From: JAIVGV01 sp035295985
GTDB taxonomy: Bacteria; Acidobacteriota; Blastocatellia; Pyrinomonadales; Pyrinomonadaceae
Direction: 5' to 3'
DNA: 26,580 bases
Assembly: GCA_035295985.1 (NCBI GenBank)
Contig: DATHBT010000117.1
Location: 1 to 26,580, forward strand
The position numbers and the translations under genes were made by a program. Positions 1 to 6,722 of the stretch are shown here, piece after piece (positions within the stretch are counted from its first letter, which is position 1; the number at the start of each line of letters is the position of its first letter). Below the pieces are notes generated by a model. It worked only from the letters and a program-made list of their open reading frames with translations. It was not told where the DNA came from and ran no database searches.

Positions 1-603
1 GGTCGAGCCGGTCGCAGCACTCGCACCCTCCTGAGCGTCAGCGCGCTCGGCCGGGGCGGGCGCTCCGGCGTCCGGGAGCGCGGAGGAGACTTGTGCGAAC
101 GTCTCGGCGACGCGGGAAGCGAGCCGGTCGATCTCTTCCGGTGAGCTGAAGAGGACGTTGTTGAAGAGGTCGGGCGAGAGCAGGTCGCGCAGGTCGCCCG
201 TGCGGAAGCGTTCGATGAGGTCGCGGTAGTCGGAGGCCGAGAGGAAGGCGCGCCCGCCGATGACGGAGAAATCTGGATTCTTCCCCGACCCGACGGTCAT
301 CGTGAAGCAGTGGAGGCCGGCGTGGCAGCGGTAGTCGGTGCGCTCGCCGGCAACGCGCGTGCGGTGGTAGGCCTCGCCGCAGTAGGGGTCGCAGAGGTGG
401 CGGTGCGCGGGCGACGACTGGAGGGCGGCGCAGATCGAGTTGTTGTTCGAGACGGAGAGCTGCGGCGGCTGCGGCCCGTCAACCAGGAGCAGCGCGAGGC
501 CCGACTCGGCCGACAGCTCCGCCTGCGCCTGCTCCCACACGGGAGACAGGGCATGCTCCTCTCGGCGCGCGGCCGTGCGCTCTGGGGGGGCTGCCTTTTC
601 CAT
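1..603 (-). CDS. PocR-domain sensor protein, N-terminal part (runs off left edge)
   Basis: An open frame of 201 codons runs from an ATG at 603 to the left edge without a stop; an in-frame TAG lies just upstream, so 603 is the first ATG. Residues about 20-130 look like the PocR ligand-binding domain: a conserved Cys in SIC (C58), a CxxxC pair (C71, C75), and the signature YRCHAGL (C93, H94), followed by an FSVIGGRAF strand like the usual glycine-rich end of this domain. Family members bind small organic ligands or metals and usually feed a GAF, histidine-kinase, AraC or SpoIIE output domain. The output part here is outside the window, so the signalling class is unknown. After residue 165 the chain becomes Ala/Pro/Glu-rich and looks like a linker. 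No Shine-Dalgarno sequence is obvious. The domain call is by eye from the Cys/His pattern. Confidence 0.72.
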   Translation of the reverse strand, partial: MEKAAPPERTAARREEHALSPVWEQAQAELSAESGLALLLVDGPQPPQLSVSNNNSICAALQSSPAHRHLCDPYCGEAYHRTRVAGERTDYRCHAGLHCFTMTVGSGKNPDFSVIGGRAFLSASDYRDLIERFRTGDLRDLLSPDLFNNVLFSSPEEIDRLASRVAETFAQVSSALPDAGAPAPAERADAQEGASAATGST

Positions 604-982
604 CGAGTGCCGACAGGTCGGGGCTACGGTCGGGAAATTCTATGTCGTGCGGCGGGCGGGAGGCCAGAGGCGGAATTGGGAGTCGGCCCTTCGGGGGGCC
701 TGCTTGGCGCAACCTGAAGGCGGTCGTCCTGTCAGGAACCGCCCTCTCCCGCAGTATAAGTGTCGGCCGCCGGCCGGCACAAGAGTTTTCTGCTGAGCAG
801 TTTACCCCCGCCAGTCTGACGCTGCGGCCCAGCGCCGCCGGACTTTCGGGTAACTACCTTGTAAACGCCGAATGGGAGCACTTTTTCATGCTCCGGCCGG
901 GAAAGAGACGCGTGCGGCGCGTCAGGACGGAAGGGGCGGAACTTGTTTCTTCGGGGCAGTTGCGACCGCGGCAAGCCGGCCG
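604..982. other. 379-bp intergenic region
   Basis: This lies upstream of the PocR-domain gene and downstream of the solute-binding protein gene. Apart from the candidate promoter, the only structure I see is a 6-bp stem (875-880 with 889-894, GGAGCA/TGCTCC) around an 8-nt loop, with no T-tract on either strand. Short frames crossing the region have no family features and overlap the neighbouring gene, so I call no gene here. Confidence 0.5.
753..782 (-). promoter_or_regulatory. Candidate promoter for the PocR-domain gene
   Basis: On the minus strand there is a TATACT -10 box (753-758; 5 of 6 consensus bases) with TTGTGC (777-782) 18 bp upstream as a weak -35. It would give a leader of about 140 nt before the ATG at 603. 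The sequence near the -10 is partly palindromic, so the strand is uncertain. Confidence 0.28.
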
Positions 983-2854
983 TCATTCGCCGCGGAGCGT
1001 GATGCGCGTCTCGCTTTTGGGCGGCTGCCAATTCGTGTCGATGCGGACGCGCTGTAACGAGGGCGCGTCAATGACGTTAGCGTCGAAGCCCTGCACGTAG
1101 GGCTTGACGAGCGAATAGGAGGCGGCGAAATAGAGGGGCACGGCCGGCACTTCCCTGAGCGCCTGCGCCTCCGTGAGTATCGGCGGCGGGGCGGCGGCCG
1201 GGGCGGCGGCAGTCTGGCCCTCGGCCGGCTGGGCCGTCGCGGTTGGAGGCGACGCCGCGGGCGATCCGGCCGGGGCCGCCGCGCCTTCAGTTCTCGCGTC
1301 GAAGTCGAAGCGCTCTGCGGCGAAGAGCGAGCGCATGACCGTCTCCTCGTCCGTCGTCTGCATGACGAGGCTGCGCCGCGCCACGTCGTACTCGCCCGAG
1401 CGCAGCAGCGTCTCGTACTCGGCCCAGTCCTTCAGCAGCACCTCGGTCTCGACGCCGAGCGCCGAGCGCCACATCGAGGCCATCGCCTCGGCCACCCTGC
1501 GGTGCTGCTCGTTGCGGTTGACGAGCAGGCGCACGCGCGGGAAGCCAGCGCCGCCGGGGTAGCCGGCCTCGGCCAGAAGGCGACGCGCGGCGGCCGGATC
1601 GTACGCGAGCGGCGACCCTTCCCCCTCGCCCGTCTCTGCGCCTGTGCGGGCGGGGAGAAAACTCTCCGCCGGGTCGGCCGCGCCTTCGAGCGTGTCTTCG
1701 GTCAGGCGGCGGCGGTCGATTGAGCGTGCCAGCGCCTCGCGCACGCGCGCGTCGTCGAAGGGCGGGCGCGTGGCGTTGAAGTCGTAGTAGGTGAGCGCGC
1801 CGAAGGTGGCGCGCCGGAAATCCTTGTAGGAGGCGAGGAGTTTGAGGCCGAGCGGCTCGACGCGCGCGTTCGTGACCGCGTCCACTTCGCCCGCGCGGTA
1901 GGCCGCCAGGGCCGACTCCGCGTCTCGCGCGCCCACGAAGCGGACGCGCTCGAGGGCGACGCGGTCGGCGTTCCAGTAGTTGCCCTCGCGCTCCAGCACG
2001 ACCGCGTCCGCGTTCAGCTCGCGCAGGCGGAACGCGCCGTTCGAGATGATCTGCTCGGGTGACTCGACGGCCCGCGCGACCGGGGTCGCCACCTCACCCT
2101 CAACGCCCTCGCCGGCCACAGCGGTAGCGTGGACTGGCCGGAAGACGGGGTGAGCCACCAGCTCCGGGAAATTCCTGTCCGGCCGTTGCAGTCGGACGCG
2201 GAGGGTCTGCCCGTCAACAGCTTCGACGGTCAATTCCTCAACCTCTTTACCCTTCGCTCGTGCTTCGTTATCCGGCTTGCGCTGCGGCTCCGCCTGGTTC
2301 GCATCCTGCGTGCTCTCGCCGCCCGCGGCCGGCGGATCAGGCGTCGGCTGCTCCTCGCGCTTCTGCGGCTCTTTCGGCCCGACGAGATTTGCCAACAACT
2401 TCGCGTGCGGCGCGTCCTCGCCGAGCCTCAGCGTGCGACGCCAGGAGCGGACGAAGTCTTCGGCAGTGACGGGGTCGCCGTTCGACCAGCGCGCTTCCGG
2501 GCGCAGGTAGAACGTCCAGACGCGGCCGTCTTCCGACGACTCCCAACGCGCGGCCACGGCGGCGACGGGCTGCAAGGTCTGGGGATCGTAGTCGGTCAAA
2601 CCCTCGAAGAGTGCGCGTACGGCGTCCGTGTCCGGCGCGGCGGCGGCGCGCGCAGGGTCGAAGACGCGGGGCAGCCCGCCGTCGCTCCAGCGGAACTCCT
2701 GGGCGCGCGGCACCACCACGCGGCCGTAGAACATCTCGCCCTCATCGCCAGAAAAACAGCCGCTCCCGACCGACAGCACGACCGACAGCAGCACGCACAC
2801 GGGGGTGCGCCATCGTGCAGCGAGTCCGAGTCGATTCGATCCGGGCAACTTCAT
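983..2854 (-). CDS. Peptide/solute ABC transporter substrate-binding lipoprotein (SBP family 5)
   Basis: This 623-residue protein has an N-terminal hydrophobic segment (about 18-32) ending in SGC at C33, a loose lipobox, so it is probably an exported lipoprotein. The family 5 extracellular solute-binding fold is recognisable: RVFDPARAAAAPDTDAVRAL and FEGLTDYDPQTLQPVAAVA near residues 64-100, then WTFYLRPEARWSNGDPVTAE with DFVRSWRR, typical of OppA/DppA. YYDFNATRPPFDDARVREAL is the usual mid-domain block, and VPLYFAASYSLVKPYVQGF closes the fold. Two Pro/Ala/Gln/Glu-rich low-complexity inserts are present, near residues 160-210 and 535-570. The second replaces the stretch where relatives carry the DPxxFLD-type segment. 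No permease or ATPase genes lie nearby, so the substrate cannot be read from context. It lies 105 bp downstream of coaE on the same strand. Confidence 0.85.
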   Translation of the reverse strand: MKLPGSNRLGLAARWRTPVCVLLSVVLSVGSGCFSGDEGEMFYGRVVVPRAQEFRWSDGGLPRVFDPARAAAAPDTDAVRALFEGLTDYDPQTLQPVAAVAARWESSEDGRVWTFYLRPEARWSNGDPVTAEDFVRSWRRTLRLGEDAPHAKLLANLVGPKEPQKREEQPTPDPPAAGGESTQDANQAEPQRKPDNEARAKGKEVEELTVEAVDGQTLRVRLQRPDRNFPELVAHPVFRPVHATAVAGEGVEGEVATPVARAVESPEQIISNGAFRLRELNADAVVLEREGNYWNADRVALERVRFVGARDAESALAAYRAGEVDAVTNARVEPLGLKLLASYKDFRRATFGALTYYDFNATRPPFDDARVREALARSIDRRRLTEDTLEGAADPAESFLPARTGAETGEGEGSPLAYDPAAARRLLAEAGYPGGAGFPRVRLLVNRNEQHRRVAEAMASMWRSALGVETEVLLKDWAEYETLLRSGEYDVARRSLVMQTTDEETVMRSLFAAERFDFDARTEGAAAPAGSPAASPPTATAQPAEGQTAAAPAAAPPPILTEAQALREVPAVPLYFAASYSLVKPYVQGFDANVIDAPSLQRVRIDTNWQPPKSETRITLRGE

Positions 2855-2959
2855 CTTCGAGTTCCGCCGCGCCTGACTGATCTTGTCACCCTTTGAGCCG
2901 GACTTGACCGTATAACCGCCGGCACTGCGATCCGCCGCCCCTCCCCGCGCCGCGGCTCG

Positions 2960-3589
2960 TCATAAATTTTCTTCGACTGAGCGGCGCGAAGCAAGCACGC
3001 GCAGGCGTTCGTAAACTTCTGCGGTCTGCGCGCGCGTCACCTCACGCGCGCCCGACGTGTCGATCAGAAAATCGGCGTGGCGTATCTTCTCGGCCTGCGG
3101 CATCTGCGCGGCCACGCGCCGCACCGCCTCCTCGCGCGAGAGTTTGTCGCGCCGCATCAGCCGTTCGAGCTGCACCTCGTCGCGGCAGTGGACGACGATC
3201 AGCCTGTCGAAGCGCCGAAAGCTCCCAGTCTCGATCATCAGCGCCGCGTCTACGACCGCGACGCCCGCCGGGTCTTCGCCCCCTCGCTCCCTGAGCCATT
3301 CGTCCTGCGCCGCGATGATCAGCGGGTGCAGGATCGAGTTCAGCAGTTGCCGTTTTTCTGCGTCTGCGAAGACCACGCTGCCGAGCCTAGCGCGGTCGAG
3401 CGAGCCGTCGGCGGCGAGGGCTTCAGGGCCGAACGCCTCGACGACGCGCCTGAGTCCCTCGCTTCCGGGCGCGACGACTTCGCGGGCCGTCCGGTCTGCG
3501 TCGAGGACGTGGCAGCCAAGTTCCGTCAGCACGGAGGAGACGAACGACTTGCCGACGGCGATTGAGCCGGTCAGACCGACGCGCAGCAT
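2960..3589 (-). CDS. coaE: Dephospho-CoA kinase
   Basis: Phosphorylates the 3'-hydroxyl of dephospho-CoA with ATP, the last step of coenzyme A synthesis, in the cytoplasm. The 209-residue length fits the family. The P-loop is GSIAVGKS at residues 8-15, followed by the acceptor-binding block GCHVLDADRTAREVV with its conserved DAD. The LID/CoA-domain region is recognisable at VVDAALMIETGSFRRFDRLIVV, with RLMRRDKLSREEA after it. The ATG is at 3589, only 9 bp after the folD stop on the same strand, so the two are probably co-transcribed. CoA supply is a theme shared with the acyl-CoA genes further right, though no operon links them. Confidence 0.95.
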   Translation of the reverse strand: MLRVGLTGSIAVGKSFVSSVLTELGCHVLDADRTAREVVAPGSEGLRRVVEAFGPEALAADGSLDRARLGSVVFADAEKRQLLNSILHPLIIAAQDEWLRERGGEDPAGVAVVDAALMIETGSFRRFDRLIVVHCRDEVQLERLMRRDKLSREEAVRRVAAQMPQAEKIRHADFLIDTSGAREVTRAQTAEVYERLRVLASRRSVEENL

Positions 3590-3598
3590 CGCCGCACC

Positions 3599-4555
3599 TC
3601 ACGCGCCCCGCCGCGTGCGCGCCGCCGCGACCGCGTTGCGCATCAGCATCGCGACTGTGAGCGGCCCGACGCCGCCGGGCACGGGCGTGAGCCTTCCCGC
3701 GACGCGCTCGGCCTCGGCCGGGTGAACGTCGCCGACGAGCGTGTAGCCGCGCCGCCGGATCGTCTCGACGCGCTCGCCCGCGCGCTCGCCGAAGAACGCG
3801 CGCGCCTGCGCCTCGTCCGTCAGGCGGTTCATCCCCACGTCCACGACCACCGCGCCCGGCTTGATGTGCTCGCCCCGGACGAGTCCCGCGCGCCCCGCCG
3901 CGACGACGAGCACGTCCGCGCGCCGCGTGTGCTCGGCCAGATCGCGCGTGCGCGAGTGGCAGACGGTCACGGTCGCGTCCTGCTGCGAGAGGAGCTGCGC
4001 CATCGGGCGGCCGACGATGTGGCTGCGTCCGACGACACAGGCGTTCGCGCCGCGCAGCGGCACGCCCTCGCGCAGGAGCAGTTCCAGAACGCCGGCGGGC
4101 GTGCATGGTACGAACGCTGGCCGCCCGGCGGCGAGGCGGCCGACGTTCAAAGGGTGGAAGCCGTCAACGTCCTTCCGCGGATCGATGGCCTCGATGACGC
4201 GCGCCTCGTCGATTGAGCGGGGCAGCGGGAGCTGGACGAGAATGCCGTCAACGTCTTCGCGCGCGTTCAGACCGGCGATCTCTTCGAGCAGTCGCCGCTC
4301 GCTCGTCTCCGCCGGCAGCGCGCGGTGCTCGGAGCGCAGGCCCAGTTGTTCCGAAGTCTTCACCTTGCTCCGCACGTAAACTTCCGACGCCGGGTCGTCG
4401 CCGACGCGGACGACGACGAGGCACGGGGCCGTACCGCGCTCGCGCGTGAACTCGGCGACCTCCGCCGCCACCTCGCGTTTGATCTCCTCGGCCACGCGCG
4501 CGCCGTCCAGCACCTCCGCGCGCCGGCCCTCCCTTATTGACTGTGTCGCGTCCAT
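3599..4555 (-). CDS. folD: Bifunctional methylenetetrahydrofolate dehydrogenase / methenyltetrahydrofolate cyclohydrolase
   Basis: Converts 5,10-methylene-THF to 5,10-methenyl-THF with NADP+ and then to 10-formyl-THF, supplying one-carbon units for purines and formyl-Met-tRNA. Visible family marks are the YVRSK active-site block (Tyr and Lys), DGILVQLPLPRSIDE, the PRKDVDGFHPLNVGRL signature, CTPAGVLELL, the Rossmann segment VVGRSHIVGRPMAQLL, and TPVPGGVGPLTVAMLMRN near the C terminus. At 318 residues it is a little longer than the usual 280-300. The extra length is a charged 12-residue N-terminal extension and a loop near ARAFFGERAGE. The ATG at 4555 is the only in-frame ATG before the conserved domain. 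The predicted -10 box is so close that the message may be leaderless. First gene of a folD-coaE pair. Confidence 0.95.
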   Translation of the reverse strand: MDATQSIREGRRAEVLDGARVAEEIKREVAAEVAEFTRERGTAPCLVVVRVGDDPASEVYVRSKVKTSEQLGLRSEHRALPAETSERRLLEEIAGLNAREDVDGILVQLPLPRSIDEARVIEAIDPRKDVDGFHPLNVGRLAAGRPAFVPCTPAGVLELLLREGVPLRGANACVVGRSHIVGRPMAQLLSQQDATVTVCHSRTRDLAEHTRRADVLVVAAGRAGLVRGEHIKPGAVVVDVGMNRLTDEAQARAFFGERAGERVETIRRRGYTLVGDVHPAEAERVAGRLTPVPGGVGPLTVAMLMRNAVAAARTRRGA

Positions 4556-4564
4556 TTTCCGTCA

Positions 4565-4573
4565 ATCCTAACA
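4565..4573 (-). promoter_or_regulatory. Extended -10 promoter for folD (possibly leaderless)
   Basis: The minus strand reads TGT followed by TAGGAT, an extended -10 (TGn plus a 4-of-6 match to TATAAT). The end of the box is only 9 nt before the folD ATG, so initiation would fall within a few bases of the start codon. I see no good -35. The same TGn-TAGRMT shape occurs before the genes at 18,851 and 22,430. Confidence 0.4.
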
Positions 4574-4677
4574 CAACTCTGAACGCGCGCGCCGCACGCG
4601 GCCTGCGTTAGAAAGCACGACACTTTTGAATTACCCATCCGGTCTTCATATCGTGGCGGCGTGCGGGCTGAGGGCGT

Positions 4678-4717
4678 TGAGAAAAGAAGGCCCGCGCCCA
4701 GTGGCGGACGCGGGCCT
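4678..4717 (-). terminator. Rho-independent terminator after the receiver-protein gene
   Basis: Bases 4709-4717 pair perfectly with 4688-4696 (9-bp stem AGGCCCGCG/CGCGGGCCT, 12-nt loop). On the minus strand the stem is followed by a pyrimidine tract CTTCTTTTCTC. It lies 55 bp past the stop of the receiver gene at 4772 and separates it from folD. Confidence 0.7.
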
Positions 4718-4771
4718 GCGGAGGAGCGCGGCCTTTATGCTGTGAGAAAAACGCCTCCGGTCAAGCACAGA

Positions 4772-5233
4772 CTAATCGGAACGCGGCGCGGTAAAACTGT
4801 TCGTTACTAATTCGCCATTTTCGGCCCGTTCGCCGCGGGATTCGGGGCGCTGCCGGGCCGTGGGGCCGGGGAGCAGCAGGCGACATGTGGCGACCAAATC
4901 TTTCAAGCCGCCCGGCTTGCTCAGGCAGGCGTCGGCTTCGAGTGAAACCGACGCGCCGTTTGCGCTCCCGGCGGTGAATAGAATGATCGGCGTGGCGCGC
5001 AGCCGCTTCTCCGCCCGCGCGTGCGCGATCAGTTCCGCGCCGCCCGATTCAGTCAGCCTGCCGTCGAGGATGAGCAGATCGAAGTGCTCATTGCCCTCCA
5101 GCTTTTTCAGCGCGGCCGGGCCGTCGCGGCAGACTTCGACCACCCAGCCCTCCGCCTCCAGCAGTTGCCTCGCGGTGAACAGGACGAGTTCGTAGCCCTC
5201 CGCGTAGAGGATTCTGATCTTTTCAACCCCCAT
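4772..5233 (-). CDS. Stand-alone response-regulator receiver protein
   Basis: Single-domain CheY-like receiver of 153 residues counted from the ATG at 5233. A GTG at 5353 would add 40 residues with no receiver features, so I prefer 5233. The phosphoacceptor Asp is D57 in LLILDGRL, the conserved Thr is T87 in ILFTAG, and the Lys is K106 in LSKPG. The acidic pair at the end of strand 1 is reduced: where relatives have ED or DD, this protein has ILYAEGYE, so E12 is followed by Gly, which may weaken magnesium binding. The last 35 residues are polar and carry no output domain. It probably acts by protein contact in a phosphorelay. No kinase gene is adjacent. It is a single-gene transcript with its own terminator. 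Confidence 0.85.
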   Translation of the reverse strand: MGVEKIRILYAEGYELVLFTARQLLEAEGWVVEVCRDGPAALKKLEGNEHFDLLILDGRLTESGGAELIAHARAEKRLRATPIILFTAGSANGASVSLEADACLSKPGGLKDLVATCRLLLPGPTARQRPESRGERAENGELVTNSFTAPRSD

Positions 5234-5353
5234 ATGTCCCGGCCGCGCGAAGTGCCGACAGACCGACTTCTTATTTACCCACTGCGAACCTAATCTACAC
5301 GTGGCCCCTCGTCGGAGGACGGCGAGACTACGCGCGCCGCGCCCGCGCGGCAC

Positions 5354-5692
5354 ACTGTCGGCTTCAAGCTTGTGTTAGGTCGCGGTTTGCCGCGCCTGCA
5401 AAATTACTTGCTTCGCGCCTCGGATCGCCCCTCTTTTCAGGAATCGACCGCGCCGCGCCCACACCTCACCCACGACGGTTAAGGCCGCGCATATCGCACA
5501 TTGATGCAGGCTCCCCCTCCCAACCCTGAGAGACCGCGCGGGCGTACCGGCTGAGACCGGGAGACCGGTCGCTTCCTTTTTTTAGCGGCGCAATCCTACC
5601 TGCAACGCCGCGCCATGGCAACATAATTTTCAGCGCCCGTCGGGTGCGCCCGCGTTTGTCGCACGGCGCGCGAAGGCTGTAATCTGACCTCG
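5354..5692. other. 339-bp intergenic region between the receiver and SCO genes
   Basis: The divergent neighbours both need promoters here. I see a terminator-like hairpin at 5555-5583 on the plus strand (listed separately) and a TGTAATCT stretch about 15 bp before the SCO start codon that could be a weak -10. A 94-codon minus-strand frame at 5466-5750 overlaps the SCO start and has no family features, so I do not call it. Confidence 0.5.
5555..5583 (+). terminator. Terminator-like hairpin with no assigned upstream gene
   Basis: GACCGG at 5555-5560 pairs perfectly with CCGGTC at 5565-5570 around a GAGA tetraloop of the stable GNRA class. GCTTCC and a run of seven T then follow, ending at 5583. 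This is the layout of a plus-strand rho-independent terminator, but the nearest coding sequence upstream on this strand is outside the window. It could end a small RNA transcribed from about 5360-5550, or the resemblance may be chance. Confidence 0.4.
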
Positions 5693-6643
5693 ATGCGTAA
5701 ACACGTCCGCCTCGCCCCATTGCCGGCGCTCGTCCTACTCCTGTCAACACTATTCGGCTGCGCGCGCCCCGAGGAGACGGCCGAGGCGAAGCGTTACGAG
5801 TTGAAGGGCACAGTCGTCTCCTTCGACAAGAACCAGCGCCAGGTCATCGTCGCGCACGAGGAGGTGCCGGGGCTGATGGAGGCGATGACGATGCCCTTCA
5901 CGCTGAAGGACGGGTCGGCCTACGAGGTGATGCAGCCGGGCGCGAAGATTCAGGCGACTCTTGCCGTCAGCGGCGAACGTTCGTGGCTCGAAAACCCGAT
6001 CATCACCGTCTTCGCGCCCGACCAGGCGGCGAACGCGACCACATCGTCCCTCCGCGAACCCGCGGTCGGGGAGGAAGTGCCCGACTTCACGCTCGTCAAC
6101 CAGGACGGCCGGCGCGTCGGCCTGCGCGACTACCGCGGGCGCGCGCTCGCGCTTACGTTCATCTACACGCGCTGCCCCCTGCCCGACTACTGCCCGCTGA
6201 TGAGCGAAAACTTCGCGGCGGTCAACAGCGAGATGGCGAAAGACCCCGCGCTCGCGTCGCGGGCGCGGCTGCTCAGCGTGACGGTCGATCCCGAATACGA
6301 CACGCCGAAGGTTTTACGCAGCTACGGCGCGGCGCACACGGGCGAGTTCTCGGGCGAGCGTTTCGGGCGCTGGCAGTTCGCCACGGGCGCTCCCGAAGAA
6401 GTGCGCCGTCTGGCGGAGCACTTCGGACTCTCCTATGCGAAAGACGGCGACCAGATCATCCACTCGCTCCGCACCGCCGTCATCACCGCCGACGGCCGCC
6501 TCTTCAAACTCTACCGCGGCAACGAGTGGAAGCCCGCCGATCTGCTCGCCGATCTCCGAACGCTCGCCGCCGGCGCGGACAAGGCGACCGACGCCGACAA
6601 GGCAAACAAGACGGCCGGCGCAGACAAAAAGGCGGGGCCGTAA
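5693..6643 (+). CDS. CusF-like / SCO1-SenC fusion copper-chaperone lipoprotein
   Basis: A 316-residue two-domain protein. Residues 10-23 form a signal with a lipobox LFGC (C23), so it is probably anchored outside the inner membrane. Residues about 35-105 match the CusF-like copper-binding fold, with likely ligands H55, M65 and M67 in HEEVPGLMEAMTMPF. The Trp of E. coli CusF appears replaced by Met. Residues about 120-290 form a thioredoxin-fold SCO domain: VPDFTLVNQDGR, then C161 and C167 in TRCPLPDYCPLM (a CxxxxxC spacing instead of the classic CxxxC), and H257 in IIHSLRT. SCO proteins load copper into the CuA site of cytochrome c oxidase or act as thiol reductases. The tail (about 290-316) is a Lys/Ala/Asp-rich stretch whose DNA also encodes a terminator for the opposite strand. 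No oxidase genes are adjacent. Confidence 0.9.
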   Translation: MRKHVRLAPLPALVLLLSTLFGCARPEETAEAKRYELKGTVVSFDKNQRQVIVAHEEVPGLMEAMTMPFTLKDGSAYEVMQPGAKIQATLAVSGERSWLENPIITVFAPDQAANATTSSLREPAVGEEVPDFTLVNQDGRRVGLRDYRGRALALTFIYTRCPLPDYCPLMSENFAAVNSEMAKDPALASRARLLSVTVDPEYDTPKVLRSYGAAHTGEFSGERFGRWQFATGAPEEVRRLAEHFGLSYAKDGDQIIHSLRTAVITADGRLFKLYRGNEWKPADLLADLRTLAAGADKATDADKANKTAGADKKAGP

Positions 6644-6656
6644 CTTTGGCCCCGCC
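6626..6656 (-). terminator. Rho-independent terminator of the etf genes, inside the SCO gene end
   Basis: GGCGGGGCC at 6631-6639 pairs perfectly with GGCCCCGCC at 6648-6656 (9-bp stem, 8-nt loop). On the minus strand it is followed by TTTTT (6626-6630), but on the plus strand by CTCGCC, so it works for minus-strand transcripts from etfA. It lies 67 bp past the etfA stop and overlaps the last codons and the stop of the convergent SCO gene. Confidence 0.85.
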
Positions 6657-6722
6657 CTCGCCGCAGGTGTCGTCCCGCCATTCCTGACGGCCGCCCCGTT
6701 CGCGCACTCGCGCGAAGGAGAC

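Noticed and set aside
5234..5353. GTG at 5353 as the start of the receiver protein
   Set aside because: The 40 added residues are basic and outside the receiver fold; the ATG at 5233 sits directly before the first beta strand.
5466..5750. A 94-codon minus-strand frame in the receiver-SCO gap
   Set aside because: It overlaps the SCO start and has no family features or ribosome-binding site; the region is better explained as regulatory sequence.
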